From positions 1 to 51,602 of the forward strand of contig JAHEYC010000016.1 in the NCBI GenBank assembly GCA_023251775.1: a stretch of DNA of 51,602 bases, in the 5' to 3' direction. The translations under genes and the position numbers were made by a program. Below the pieces are notes generated by a model. The model worked only from the letters and a program-made list of their open reading frames with translations. It ran no database searches and was not told the origin of the DNA. The stretch comes from Sphingobacteriaceae bacterium. GTDB taxonomy: Bacteria; Bacteroidota; Bacteroidia; B-17B0; Aurantibacillaceae. Position 1 is the first letter of the stretch. The number at the start of each line of letters is the position of its first letter. This document shows positions 1 to 9,111 of this stretch, in pieces.

Positions 1-1
1 T

Positions 2-280
2 AAAGAAGGATGGGAAAAAGCGCGAAAGTTATCTCCTGAGAAAAAGGCAATGGTGTTATTAAAGACAGGTAGATGGACCTTATTAGAAGATGATGCTCGC
101 AGATATGTGATACGTGAATTAAAGACATGGCCGGCTGTTGCCATAGTAGTTGATAATTTAGGTCAACGCATAATGGGGCAAGTGGTAATAAATTTGACCG
201 GCAAGCGCAACCAAATAAAATTATTTGAGTGTGAAACAAAAGCAGCCGAATGGTTAAAAGGGAAAAGCTCTAAAAATTAA
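2..280 (+). CDS. SpoIIAA/STAS-like small protein, 3' end only
   Basis: The reading frame is open from base 2, so the gene starts outside the window and only the last 92 codons are seen. The visible part has a short charged helix, then an alternating hydrophobic strand pattern (around AVAIVVDNLGQRIMGQVVIN) and ends in a helix with the pattern LFECETKAAEWL. This is the layout of the small SpoIIAA-like (STAS/SEC14-type) proteins common in Bacteroidota, in which a strand about past or present value is followed by 'F....A..WL'. I recognise the fold pattern only; the partner and role are unknown. An internal ATG at 50 is unlikely to be the true start because coding continues upstream. It ends before a hairpin terminator shared with pckA. 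Confidence 0.6.
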   Translation, partial: KEGWEKARKLSPEKKAMVLLKTGRWTLLEDDARRYVIRELKTWPAVAIVVDNLGQRIMGQVVINLTGKRNQIKLFECETKAAEWLKGKSSKN

Positions 281-313
281 CTCAAATTAAAAGAAGGACA
301 GATACTTAGCAAC

Positions 314-347
314 AAAAAAAAGCCCCTCAAATTTGAAGGGCTTTTTT
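314..347. terminator. Bidirectional terminator between STAS-like gene and pckA
   Basis: AAGCCC (320-325) pairs with GGGCTT (338-343), with further pairing inside. An A-tract lies on the left and a T-tract on the right, so it can end transcription from both converging genes. Confidence 0.85.
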
Positions 348-366
348 ATTTTAATACTAATTGCGT

Positions 367-1980
367 TTAAACTATTGCCTCTATCCTTGGCGCGGCCGAT
401 AAAATTGCATCGCTTGCTGCCGAAGCATATTGATCAAAATTCTTGATGAATAATCCCGCTAAATTTTGTGCAGTGGTTTTAAATAATTCCTTATCCTTCC
501 AAGTATTTTGTGGTTCTAATATTTCGGTTGGAACATTAGGACAAGATTTTGGGAAATACAATCCAAAATAAGGAGTTCTTCCGTATTCTACCTTATCAAG
601 ATCACCTTGTAAAGCGGCTGTGATTAGTGCGCGCGTGTACGATAATTTAATTCGACTTCCGATCCCGTATTTTCCACCAACCCATCCGGTGTTCAATAAC
701 CAAACGTTTACTTTGTGTTTCTTTAATTTCTCACCCAATAACTCTGCATATTGCGTTGGATGTAATGGTAAAAATGCTTTTCCAAAACAAGCAGAGAAAG
801 TTGTGGTTGGTTCGGTAATTCCCATTTCTGTTCCCGCAACTTTTGCAGTGTATCCACTAATGAAATGATACATGGCTTGCTCCGTGGTTAATTTACTTAT
901 GGGCGGTAAAATTCCATAAGCATCACACGTTAAAAAGAAAATATTCTTTGGGATATCACCCACAGCCGGTGTTACAGCATTATCAATAAAATTTGCAGGG
1001 TAACTTACGCGCGTGTTCTCCGTTTTAGAGATATTGGCGTAATCTACCGTTGTTGTCCCTTCATAAAAATTAATATTCTCTAATAAGGATCCAAATTTAA
1101 TAGCGCTAAATATTTGCGGTTCTTTTTCTTGAGTAAGATCTACACACTTAGCATAACATCCACCTTCAAAATTAAATACACCTTTATCGCTCCAACCATG
1201 CTCATCATCGCCAATTAATTTACGATTAGGATCAGCAGATAGGGTTGTTTTCCCTGTTCCCGAAAGTCCAAAGAAAATAGCGGTATCGTTATTCTTACCA
1301 ATATTCGCCGAGCAATGCATGCTCAATACTTTTTTCTCGTGGGGTAAAATATAATTCAATACAGCAAATATCGATTTCTTTATTTCGCCCGTATATGCTG
1401 TACCACCAATTAGGATGATTTTTTTAGTGAAATTTAGAATCGCAAAATTATGTTGGCGTGTACCATCAACTTTAGGATCGGCTTTAAAACCAGGCGCGTT
1501 AATAATAACCCAATCGTGTTTAAAGTTCTTTATTTCCTCTTTGGTTGGACGTAAAAATAAATTGTACGCAAATAAATTACTCCAAGGATATTCATTCACC
1601 ACGCGAATATTAATTCGGTAGGTTGGATCGGCGCATGCATACGAATCTCTTACCCAAACTTCTTTTCTTCCTAAATAAGCAAGCACACGTTTATGTAGCG
1701 CATCAAATTTATCAGATTCAAAACGGTTATTTACATCTCCCCACCAAACGCTGTCTTTTGTATTGTCATCGTAAACTACAAATTTATCTTTTGGCGATCG
1801 GCCGGTAAATTCGCCTGTATCAACAGCAAGAGCGCCAACATCCGTTAACACGCCCTCTTCTCGCACAATACATTCTTCAACTAATTCGCTTGGAGGTAAG
1901 TTCCAATATGCCATCTCAACGTTCGAAAGACCAAGATCAGCAATTGAGAATTTTTCTGCCTTAAAACCTATTTCATTCAT
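367..1980 (-). CDS. pckA: Phosphoenolpyruvate carboxykinase (ATP)
   Basis: It converts oxaloacetate and ATP to phosphoenolpyruvate, CO2 and ADP, the entry step of gluconeogenesis, in the cytoplasm. The 537-residue length is usual for the ATP-type enzyme. The kinase-1a P-loop GLSGTGKTT is at about residues 238-246 and the family signature LIGDDEHGW at about 255-263, which carries the metal-binding Asp. The N-terminal RSPKDKF element that binds substrate is also present. It stands alone, convergent with the upstream gene and separated from the next reverse-strand gene by about 160 bases. A TAATTTTG -7 box lies 27 bases before the ATG. Together with enolase, aldolase and citrate synthase elsewhere in the window it forms a set of central carbon genes. 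Confidence 0.97.
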   Translation of the reverse strand: MNEIGFKAEKFSIADLGLSNVEMAYWNLPPSELVEECIVREEGVLTDVGALAVDTGEFTGRSPKDKFVVYDDNTKDSVWWGDVNNRFESDKFDALHKRVLAYLGRKEVWVRDSYACADPTYRINIRVVNEYPWSNLFAYNLFLRPTKEEIKNFKHDWVIINAPGFKADPKVDGTRQHNFAILNFTKKIILIGGTAYTGEIKKSIFAVLNYILPHEKKVLSMHCSANIGKNNDTAIFFGLSGTGKTTLSADPNRKLIGDDEHGWSDKGVFNFEGGCYAKCVDLTQEKEPQIFSAIKFGSLLENINFYEGTTTVDYANISKTENTRVSYPANFIDNAVTPAVGDIPKNIFFLTCDAYGILPPISKLTTEQAMYHFISGYTAKVAGTEMGITEPTTTFSACFGKAFLPLHPTQYAELLGEKLKKHKVNVWLLNTGWVGGKYGIGSRIKLSYTRALITAALQGDLDKVEYGRTPYFGLYFPKSCPNVPTEILEPQNTWKDKELFKTTAQNLAGLFIKNFDQYASAASDAILSAAPRIEAIV

Positions 1981-2007
1981 GTAATACGTGTTTTAATTTA
2001 TTGTGAG

Positions 2008-2015
2008 CAAAATTA
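2008..2015 (-). promoter_or_regulatory. -7 box of pckA promoter
   Basis: Read on the minus strand this is TAATTTTG, a perfect match to the Bacteroidota TAnnTTTG element. No clear TTG is seen at the usual -33 spacing. Confidence 0.5.
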
Positions 2016-2130
2016 GCAAAAAAAAAGGCTTTTGTATGGGTGGTTTTTCCACAATCTAAGGCTTTAAATAGTAATCTTAATTAATTGATAATGAATAAAG
2101 TATAAGACTCTGTAAGAATGTTTTCAACCG

Positions 2131-2146
2131 ACTGATAATTATCAGT
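2131..2146. repeat. 16-bp perfect palindrome over DUF423 stop codon
   Basis: ACTGATAATTATCAGT is its own reverse complement with no loop. It covers the last codon of the DUF423 gene. It has no T-tract of usual length and could be a weak terminator or a protein-binding site. Confidence 0.5.
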
Positions 2147-2555
2147 TCTTTTTAGTGTTTACTATTACAGCAGCAACTAGCATAAGCCAACCTGCAACAA
2201 ATAAAAGACCTCCTATAGGAGTTATGGGTCCCAAAATTTTTAGTTGATCTACACCCATCAAATTTCGACTACATAAAAAATACAATGATCCTGAGAACAA
2301 AATAATTCCCCAAAAAAATAAACGGTAAGCCAGCTTCAAAAACTTATTATCTAATTCTTTATTGAACAGTACGATCAAAAACATGGCAAGCGTATGATAC
2401 ATTTGATATTTTACTGCGGTATCAAATCCGTTGAGTTGATCTACAGTGATCAAACCACTTGGTAATTGATTTTTTAGCGCATGAGCACCCAAGGCACCCA
2501 AAGCAACCGATATTGCTCCAAGCAAACCTATAGTAATTAATTGTTTCGGGATCAT
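2142..2555 (-). CDS. DUF423 family membrane protein
   Basis: A 137-residue inner-membrane protein with about four hydrophobic segments. The N-terminal stretch with GALGAHALK, followed by a region with YHTLAMFL, is the family hallmark (YgdD/YwdK type). The function of DUF423 is not established. It begins one base after the stop of the DUF4476 gene upstream, so the two are very likely one transcript. Its TGA stop lies inside a 16-base perfect palindrome, described separately. Confidence 0.88.
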   Translation of the reverse strand: MIPKQLITIGLLGAISVALGALGAHALKNQLPSGLITVDQLNGFDTAVKYQMYHTLAMFLIVLFNKELDNKFLKLAYRLFFWGIILFSGSLYFLCSRNLMGVDQLKILGPITPIGGLLFVAGWLMLVAAVIVNTKKN

Positions 2556-2556
2556 A

Positions 2557-3654
2557 TCAATTCGTTTTTAAAAAGGTCTCTAAATTAATAACGCTTTCGG
2601 GATAGGAGAAAACTTCGTTAAGCACAGAAAGATTTTCTTTATCTGTGATATTATTATAGAACAGTTTAGTAAGATCCAATTTTTCGCGATCATGCAAAAA
2701 AATGGTCAAAATATTTTTAAATTGAACGGACGTGAAACAAAGTCCGGCCGCTTTTTCTTTCATGAATTTAAATCGCTCATAATCGGTAGAGAATAATCGT
2801 GTATTGGATACGAGTTCCTGAACAAGACTGTCTTTTATAGCTTTTGTGCAGGTGATCTTGTTGGTGGCCGGAATCATTTTACTTGGATCGGACAACATAT
2901 CGGCAAATTCTTTTTTACTCGATTCGAATCTAAAGGATGCATCGAGTGTTTTTAATTCTTTTTTATCAACCAAAGTAATATAAGCATCTTTTACAAGCTT
3001 TAATTTATCTAATTCATAACTCACACTTTTTAAAATGGTCTCGAGTTGCTTACACGTGATGCAATTACTTTTTACTATCTCCTGAGCGTATTGATATTTT
3101 TCCATATCCACAACGGTTCGTTTTAAAAACGAAATACCAAGGTCAAGATCGGTTTGCTTCATCCCTTCGGTGCAAATTCCACTTTTTGGTAAATTGAAAT
3201 AAAAAATCGGCTTACCTTCTTTTAATTCAAACAAAGTTCCAAAAACATTGTTGCGCCATTTATAAGTAGTGTCTTCAGCGGGTTTTGCGGGAAGTAAAGG
3301 ATCGGGAAGTGGTTTAATATCAATTGCCGTAACAAAAACTAATTTTAATTTTTTTGTTTCTTGATTTAATTCAAGGGAGTATACAAATTCTTTATTCTTT
3401 ACCGGCTTGGCTTTTTCGAGTAAGAATATTTTTCTTTTAAGCGATAAATTTCCATTTTGCAAAGTTATAGCAACGTCGAATGTATCTTTTGTAATAGTGT
3501 TGATCTTTATTTCTTGTTTAAAACCTTCATCACTGCTAAAACCTTCGATCTTGGCATTGAATAAACCTGCATTGGAACTGAATATAATAAGGTTGTTTTG
3601 CGCAAAAGCAGTGGTAGCCGCAAAAAGTATTACTAAAACAAGCCTCATAATCAT
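2557..3654 (-). CDS. Secreted protein with two DUF4476 repeats
   Basis: A 365-residue protein with a signal peptide (MRLVLVILFAATTAFAQ), so it is exported to the periplasm or surface. The N-terminal half looks like beta strands. The C-terminal half holds what appear to be two DUF4476 units, about residues 173-256 and 275-363. Each has the helical pattern of a 'Y..A..IV....C.T..Q...IL' segment followed by 'KL...K..Y....D' and an F-rich end. DUF4476 is common in Bacteroidota and its function is unknown. The start could be the first ATG (3654) or the second, two codons later; the second gives a tighter signal peptide. It is divergent from the saccharopine dehydrogenase-like gene. Confidence 0.8.
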   Translation of the reverse strand: MIMRLVLVILFAATTAFAQNNLIIFSSNAGLFNAKIEGFSSDEGFKQEIKINTITKDTFDVAITLQNGNLSLKRKIFLLEKAKPVKNKEFVYSLELNQETKKLKLVFVTAIDIKPLPDPLLPAKPAEDTTYKWRNNVFGTLFELKEGKPIFYFNLPKSGICTEGMKQTDLDLGISFLKRTVVDMEKYQYAQEIVKSNCITCKQLETILKSVSYELDKLKLVKDAYITLVDKKELKTLDASFRFESSKKEFADMLSDPSKMIPATNKITCTKAIKDSLVQELVSNTRLFSTDYERFKFMKEKAAGLCFTSVQFKNILTIFLHDREKLDLTKLFYNNITDKENLSVLNEVFSYPESVINLETFLKTN

Positions 3655-3719
3655 GCTTAAAGTTATTGATTAAATACCAAATATCTTGATTTTTTTTGGC
3701 ATCTTTATACCTGAATTTT

Positions 3720-5045
3720 ATGAAGAAGATACTTGTTATAGGCGCGGGAAGATCCTCAGGGAGTTTAATTACGTATTTGTTAACCAAAGCTTCGGGTAAT
3801 AATTGGTTTGTTACCGTTACTGATATGAATTTGGCACTTGCCAGCGAAAAGGTGAAAGGTTTTTCTAATTGTGAAGCAAAAATATTTGATGTAACTAATG
3901 ATGCTCAACGAAAAGCTATTATTGGTGAACATGATGTTGTTGTATCTATGCTTCCTGCTTCCATGCATGGAAATGTGGCTAAAGATTGTGTTGCTTTAGG
4001 AAAACATTTATTTACGGCAAGTTATGTGAGTGCCGAAATGAAAGAGCTCGACAAAGAAGCAAAACAAAAAGGTGTTCTTTTAATGAACGAAATTGGTTTG
4101 GATCCGGGCATCGATCATGCTTCGGCTATGAAGATCATACACGAATTACAAACAAAGGGGGCAAACATTACTTCTTTTCGTTCGTATTGTGGCGGACTAG
4201 TTGCGCCCGAAAGCAATACAAATCCTTGGGGGTATAAATTTAGTTGGAATCCGCGAAATGTTGTTGTGGCCGGACAAAGTGCTGCACAATATATTTCCGA
4301 AGGAAAATTAAAATTCATTCCACCTTCACGCATCTTTACACAAATTGATACAATTAAAGTTGAGAAGTATGGTTCTTTTGATGCTTATGCGAATCGTGAC
4401 AGTATAAGTTATCAAGAGCCTTATGGATTAAAGAATATAAAAACACTTTTGCGGGGAACTTTACGCATGCCCGGTTATTGTGAAGCATGGAATGTTTTTG
4501 TGCGTTTGGGATTGACTGATGATACTTATAAAATTCACAACGCAGATAAATTAACCTATACGCAATTATTAGATTCTGTTTTGCCACCTTCTAAAGGAAC
4601 TATTAAAGATCGCTTGAAGGAATTCATTGGTAAAGACTATAATTCATCTATTGAAGAGAAATTAAATTATCTTGAATTATTCAGCGACAAAAAAATTAAA
4701 TTAAAAGAAGCTAGTCCTGCCCAATTACTTCAAGATCTTTTAGAAGAAAAATGGAAATTGGAACATGGCGATAAAGATATGATAGTGATGCAACATTTAT
4801 TTGACTACGAATTAAATGGAAAAACGCATCACCTCACATCATCCTTAGTGGTTTTGGGCGATGATGAAAATCACACGGCCATGGCAAAAACAGTTGGTTT
4901 GCCTTTAGCTATAACGTTAACGAACTTTCTTGAAGGTAAATTTAAGCTCAGCGGGGTTCAAATCCCTATTGTAAAAGACATCTACAGCCCGTTATTGGAG
5001 GAGTTGGAGAGCCTTGGAATAAAGTTTGATGAAAAGGAAAATTAA
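3720..5045 (+). CDS. Saccharopine dehydrogenase-like oxidoreductase
   Basis: The 441-residue protein opens with a Rossmann nucleotide-binding motif (ILVIGAGRSSGSL), typical of saccharopine dehydrogenases (LYS9 / C-terminal half of plant and animal LKR-SDH). Later motifs include VSMLPASMH and NEIGLDPGIDH, which are characteristic of the family. The known reaction is oxidation of saccharopine to glutamate and aminoadipate semialdehyde, in lysine degradation. No lysine-ketoglutarate reductase is nearby, so the pathway is inferred. I chose the ATG at 3720 because the Rossmann strand starts directly there; an in-frame ATG at 3696 would add eight residues with no family counterpart and would overlap the likely promoter. 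Confidence 0.88.
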   Translation: MKKILVIGAGRSSGSLITYLLTKASGNNWFVTVTDMNLALASEKVKGFSNCEAKIFDVTNDAQRKAIIGEHDVVVSMLPASMHGNVAKDCVALGKHLFTASYVSAEMKELDKEAKQKGVLLMNEIGLDPGIDHASAMKIIHELQTKGANITSFRSYCGGLVAPESNTNPWGYKFSWNPRNVVVAGQSAAQYISEGKLKFIPPSRIFTQIDTIKVEKYGSFDAYANRDSISYQEPYGLKNIKTLLRGTLRMPGYCEAWNVFVRLGLTDDTYKIHNADKLTYTQLLDSVLPPSKGTIKDRLKEFIGKDYNSSIEEKLNYLELFSDKKIKLKEASPAQLLQDLLEEKWKLEHGDKDMIVMQHLFDYELNGKTHHLTSSLVVLGDDENHTAMAKTVGLPLAITLTNFLEGKFKLSGVQIPIVKDIYSPLLEELESLGIKFDEKEN

Positions 5046-5068
5046 TTCTATATTCATACATTAAATTA

Positions 5069-5875
5069 ATGAAACACTTTTTGTGTTATAGCTTATTACT
5101 AGTGTGTTTAAACACTTTTTCGCAAAGCGATACTACAGCCGCTTCTAATACAAGTACAACTAACACAAAACCGGTTATCATGCCCGGCGATTCCATTTTG
5201 ATTAATTTGAATGATACATCAAAACCAAAAAAACTATTCTATGAATTCATGAGCGTTGAATTCAGTCCGGGTTTTATATTACCAACAGGTAATTTTGCTT
5301 CCGGAGACTTTACAAGTCCTCTTTCGGGTTATGCCAAAGAAGGATTTTCGATCGGTGGTAATGTATATATAAAAGTTGTTGATCTGGTTAATGTGATGGT
5401 AAGCTATTCGCGACAAATGAATACGTTCGATGAAAAGTCGTTTGAATCAAATTCGTTGAAAGGAACAAAAAATTATACCTTGATCCCACATTCTAATTGG
5501 GTTCATAATTTTATACTTATAGGCGGAAGCGGGAATATTGCATTGGATGAAGAAAATTTTTTAACGCCTCGTATATTATTTGGCTTGGCACTTTCTAAAT
5601 CGCCTTCTTACGAAACCGCTCCAACCGGAACAACAAATATTATCGGCACTCCTATATCCGTAGATAGTCACCGCGAAGTAAAATTTGCTTTTAGAGTTGG
5701 AGTCGGATTAAAAAAGAACATTAATAACATGTTATACATGACCATTAATCCCGATTATTATTATACAAGTTTAAAAACAAATATCAATTCACGATATTTC
5801 CCATCAAATCCTCCGAGTTACCAGATCATATCCAATATTAGTTTAAGTGTTGGAGTCGGGTACAGGATACATTAA
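5069..5875 (+). CDS. Outer-membrane beta-barrel protein, hypothetical
   Basis: A 268-residue protein with a signal peptide (LCYSLLLVCLNTFSQ) followed by a Ser/Thr-rich linker of about 30 residues, then alternating strands with Gly and aromatic residues ending in SLSVGVGYRIH. This is the look of a porin-fold outer-membrane protein of the Bacteroidota 'outer membrane beta-barrel' type. It follows the saccharopine dehydrogenase-like gene by 23 bases and may be co-transcribed. Its stop codon interlocks with that of purK on the other strand (shared TTAA). Function unknown. Confidence 0.75.
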   Translation: MKHFLCYSLLLVCLNTFSQSDTTAASNTSTTNTKPVIMPGDSILINLNDTSKPKKLFYEFMSVEFSPGFILPTGNFASGDFTSPLSGYAKEGFSIGGNVYIKVVDLVNVMVSYSRQMNTFDEKSFESNSLKGTKNYTLIPHSNWVHNFILIGGSGNIALDEENFLTPRILFGLALSKSPSYETAPTGTTNIIGTPISVDSHREVKFAFRVGVGLKKNINNMLYMTINPDYYYTSLKTNINSRYFPSNPPSYQIISNISLSVGVGYRIH

Positions 5876-7014
5876 GTAATTACCCGAATTAGATTTTTCA
5901 CCAGTTTGGCTTTTTGTTTCGCCTTGGTAATATCATCATCCACAATGGTAATATGTCCCATTTTACGAAATGGTTTTGTTTGAAGTTTACCATACAAATG
6001 AACATAAACGCCGCTAAATTTCATGATGTCTTCTAATCCTTCGTAAACGGCAGGACCTTCATGCCCAAAATCCCCAAGTAAATTGATCATCACGCCCGGT
6101 TTTACAATGGCACTATCTCCCAATGGTAAATTCAAAATAGCGCGCCAATGTTGTTCAAATTGCGACGTTATATTTGCTTCAATGGTATGATGTCCGCTAT
6201 TATGAACACGAGGCGCAATTTCGTTCACTAATATTTTTCCATCTTTTGTTAGAAATAATTCTACGGCTAAAATACCAACGAGTTCAAGTTTTTCAACTAT
6301 TTGCGCGGCAATAGCAATGGCATCTTTTTCAATATTCTTTTTAATGTTGGCAGGGGAAAATAAAAATTCAACCAAATTTGCTTGGGGATTGAATTCGCAT
6401 TCCACTACAGGAAAACATTTTACTTCACCATTCTTATTTCGTGCAACCACCACCGAAAGTTCTTTTTCAAAATCAACCAGACGTTCTAATACACTTGGTT
6501 CTTCAAATGCTTTTTCTAAATGATGCGGCGAAACTAATTTCACAACACCTCTTCCGTCATATCCACCTTTACGAAGCTTTTGAAAGAAGGGAAAAAAAGT
6601 AGCGTATTTAGCGATCTGTTCTTTACTTTCGGTTAAAAAGAAATCGGGACTAGGAATATCATTACGTTGATAGAACATTTTTTGCAAACCTTTATCCTGT
6701 ATCATTTCAATGATATGCGGTTGCGGATATACTTGTTTACCTTCTTGTTCTAATTTTTTGAGCGCTTCAATATTTACATTCTCAATTTCGATGGTGATAA
6801 GATCCTTATCTTTTCCGAATTTATAAACGGTATTGTAATCGGTTAAACTGCCATTTACAAAGGTTTTAACAAGGTCTTTACAAGGGGCATTCTTATCAGG
6901 GTCTAAAATAGAGATGTTAAGATTATAGTTTACAGCATTCTGTATCAGCATCCTGCCCAATTGCCCTCCGCCTAAAATGCCTATGTGAAGTTCCTGTATA
7001 GTTTTTGGAAACAT
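5872..7014 (-). CDS. purK: 5-(carboxyamino)imidazole ribonucleotide synthase
   Basis: An ATP-grasp enzyme of purine synthesis that makes N5-carboxy-AIR from AIR, ATP and bicarbonate. The N-terminus has the typical GILGGGQLGRML, the middle has the ATP-grasp glycine loop (RKGGYDGRGV), and the C-terminal part has the catalytic EIAPRVHNSGHHT element. Length is about 380 residues, normal for PurK. I chose ATG 7014; an in-frame TTG at 7026 lies inside a perfect TAGCTTTG -7 promoter box and so cannot be translated from that promoter. The partner PurE is not in the window. Divergent from the M43 protease gene. Confidence 0.95.
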   Translation of the reverse strand: MFPKTIQELHIGILGGGQLGRMLIQNAVNYNLNISILDPDKNAPCKDLVKTFVNGSLTDYNTVYKFGKDKDLITIEIENVNIEALKKLEQEGKQVYPQPHIIEMIQDKGLQKMFYQRNDIPSPDFFLTESKEQIAKYATFFPFFQKLRKGGYDGRGVVKLVSPHHLEKAFEEPSVLERLVDFEKELSVVVARNKNGEVKCFPVVECEFNPQANLVEFLFSPANIKKNIEKDAIAIAAQIVEKLELVGILAVELFLTKDGKILVNEIAPRVHNSGHHTIEANITSQFEQHWRAILNLPLGDSAIVKPGVMINLLGDFGHEGPAVYEGLEDIMKFSGVYVHLYGKLQTKPFRKMGHITIVDDDITKAKQKAKLVKNLIRVIT

Positions 7015-7023
7015 ATTAGGCCA

Positions 7024-7031
7024 CAAAGCTA
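7024..7031 (-). promoter_or_regulatory. -7 box of purK promoter
   Basis: TAGCTTTG on the minus strand, nine bases before the ATG at 7014. This box decides the purK start. The opposing box of the M43 gene is only 20 bases away. Confidence 0.55.
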
Positions 7032-7051
7032 TTAAAAATAAAACAATTTAA

Positions 7052-7059
7052 TATCTTTA
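7052..7059 (+). promoter_or_regulatory. -7 box of M43 protease promoter
   Basis: TATCTTTA matches TAnnTTTG except for the last base. Only four bases separate it from the ATG at 7064, which predicts a leaderless mRNA. Confidence 0.5.
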
Positions 7060-7063
7060 AAGC

Positions 7064-9082
7064 ATGGGAAATTGGTATTTCAGATGCATAATTGCACTTT
7101 TTTTGACCTCTTCGTTGAGTTATGCTCAAAATGAGAAGGGTTGTGGTTTTATATATGCCCAAGATAAAGTTCGTAAGGTTGTTCCGGATTATGATGCTAA
7201 ATTAAAACTACTCGAAACTCTTGCATCAAATGGCGCAAATAAAGCAGCAACTGTTACACCAACTATTCCTGTTGTTTTTCACGTCCTGCATTTGAATGGA
7301 GCTGAGAATATAAGCGATGCACAAATTCAAAGTGCTATTGATGTTTTGAATATAGATTACAGAAAACTTAATCCCGACACAACATCTATTGTTGTACAAT
7401 TTAAAAATATTGCAGCTGATATAAATGTTGAATTTAAATTAGCGAGTTTAGATCCCGATGGAAAATGTACAAATGGTATCACACGCCATTACGATGCCCA
7501 AACAGATTGGGATTCTGATCCGGATTTTTATGATTATACATGGCCGCGAGATAAATATTTGAATGTTTACGTGGTTAAAACTATTGCAGGTGGGCAGGCA
7601 GCGGCCTATACATTTCTTCCGGGCTCAGTTCCTGCAGCAATGGATGCTATTGTTGCGCTTCATGATTATGTTGGTAAAATTGGAACCAGTTCGGCAGGTC
7701 GCTCACGTACATTAACGCATGAGGTTGGTCATTGGCTTGGATTATCGCACATTTGGGGAAATACAAATAACCCGGGAGTTAGTTGTGGCGATGATGGAGT
7801 TTCTGATACACCAATAACAAAAGGACATAGTTGGTGTAATTTAGCAGGATCTACTTGCAGTCCGCCCATTGTTGAAAATATTCAGAATTATATGGATTAT
7901 TCTGGTTGTCCTCGCATGTTCACCCTTGGTCAATCAAGTAGAATGAACACAGTACTTACAACTTATCCTGAAAGGATCAATTTGGTGAGTGCTTCAAACA
8001 TGACGGTCACAGGTATTGTAAATCCTAATTATAATTGCGCACCAAAAGCCGAATTTGCTGCAAATCCAAGTACGTGCGAAGGAAATCAAGCAACCTTCAC
8101 GGATTATAGTTACAATGGCCCTGTTACAACTTGGGTGTGGAGTTCTATTGGCGCATCAAATACATCTACAATTCAAAACGGCGTACTTACATTTACAAGC
8201 ACAGGATTGCTTCCCGTGAAATTAAAAGTTGGAAATAGTTTTGGAGAGGATTCTACCACCAAAATAAATTTTATTACGGTGATGGCAAATAATGGCTCAA
8301 CATTAAATATTGCTCAGGATTTTGAAGCCGGTTCGTATCCAAACAACGAGTGGATAGCAACGCCTCCACAATTTGGAAGTGGTTTTGCGCAAACTAGTAC
8401 AGTTGGAGCAAGCGGACAAAAATGTATGTACATCAATAATTACGGAGATAATCCAAATCAAAAAGTAGAATTATTCTCGCCAAAATTTGATCTTACAAAT
8501 GTTACGGGTGCACAATTGAGTTATAAATATGCTTTTGCACAAAAAGGAAATAGCGTTGATGAATTAAATGTTTTCATCACAACAAATTGCGGACAAACGT
8601 GGACAAATATTTATACGCAAGCAGGTTCAGGTTTGGCTTCAACCGCAGCGCCGGTTAATACGGTTGCATATTTTCCTCAATCAAGCGAATTTAAAACGCA
8701 ATTGGTTAATTTGGGTCCTTACCAAGGAAATTCAAATGTGCATGTAAAATTTGCGTTCACTTCCGATCCCGGTGGTGCAGGAAATAATTTCTTTATTGAT
8801 GATATTAATTTAACGGGAACTGTTGGTTTAAAAGAGGTCGGTTTAAATGCAAGCGATCTTAAATTATATCCTAATCCTGCAAAGACGCAAGTAACGTTGT
8901 TTTGTTCGACTATTATCAAACAAGTTGATGTGTTTGATCTATTAGGGAAACATACGGGATCAATTCAAGGATCAAATTCTTATGAGCAGATCCTTACCGT
9001 TTCTCAATTAGCAAAAGGAGTTTATTTTATTAAGGTCACATCAAACTCAGGTACGGCCTTCAAAAAACTTATCATCGAATAA
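7064..9082 (+). CDS. Secreted M43-type zinc metalloprotease with PKD and T9SS sorting domains
   Basis: A 672-residue exported protease. Order: signal peptide (about 1-22), propeptide and catalytic domain with the zinc motif HEVGHWLGLSH (His219, Glu220, His223, His229), a Met-turn in NYMDYSGC near residue 276 as in pappalysin-like M43 enzymes, a PKD-like domain from about 325 to 405, a choice-of-anchor/MAM-like jelly-roll region (about 412-590), and a C-terminal type A T9SS sorting domain beginning LKLYPNPAKTQV and ending in KLIIE. It is therefore secreted by the type IX machinery and probably anchored on the cell surface or released. The T9SS machinery itself is not in the window. Substrate unknown. 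Confidence 0.93.
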   Translation: MGNWYFRCIIALFLTSSLSYAQNEKGCGFIYAQDKVRKVVPDYDAKLKLLETLASNGANKAATVTPTIPVVFHVLHLNGAENISDAQIQSAIDVLNIDYRKLNPDTTSIVVQFKNIAADINVEFKLASLDPDGKCTNGITRHYDAQTDWDSDPDFYDYTWPRDKYLNVYVVKTIAGGQAAAYTFLPGSVPAAMDAIVALHDYVGKIGTSSAGRSRTLTHEVGHWLGLSHIWGNTNNPGVSCGDDGVSDTPITKGHSWCNLAGSTCSPPIVENIQNYMDYSGCPRMFTLGQSSRMNTVLTTYPERINLVSASNMTVTGIVNPNYNCAPKAEFAANPSTCEGNQATFTDYSYNGPVTTWVWSSIGASNTSTIQNGVLTFTSTGLLPVKLKVGNSFGEDSTTKINFITVMANNGSTLNIAQDFEAGSYPNNEWIATPPQFGSGFAQTSTVGASGQKCMYINNYGDNPNQKVELFSPKFDLTNVTGAQLSYKYAFAQKGNSVDELNVFITTNCGQTWTNIYTQAGSGLASTAAPVNTVAYFPQSSEFKTQLVNLGPYQGNSNVHVKFAFTSDPGGAGNNFFIDDINLTGTVGLKEVGLNASDLKLYPNPAKTQVTLFCSTIIKQVDVFDLLGKHTGSIQGSNSYEQILTVSQLAKGVYFIKVTSNSGTAFKKLIIE

Positions 9083-9111
9083 TTCTAACATTACCCTTGT
9101 AAAAGCATATT

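Noticed and set aside
3696-3719. A longer start for the saccharopine dehydrogenase-like gene
   Set aside because: The extra eight residues precede the Rossmann strand and lie in the promoter region; ATG 3720 fits the family.
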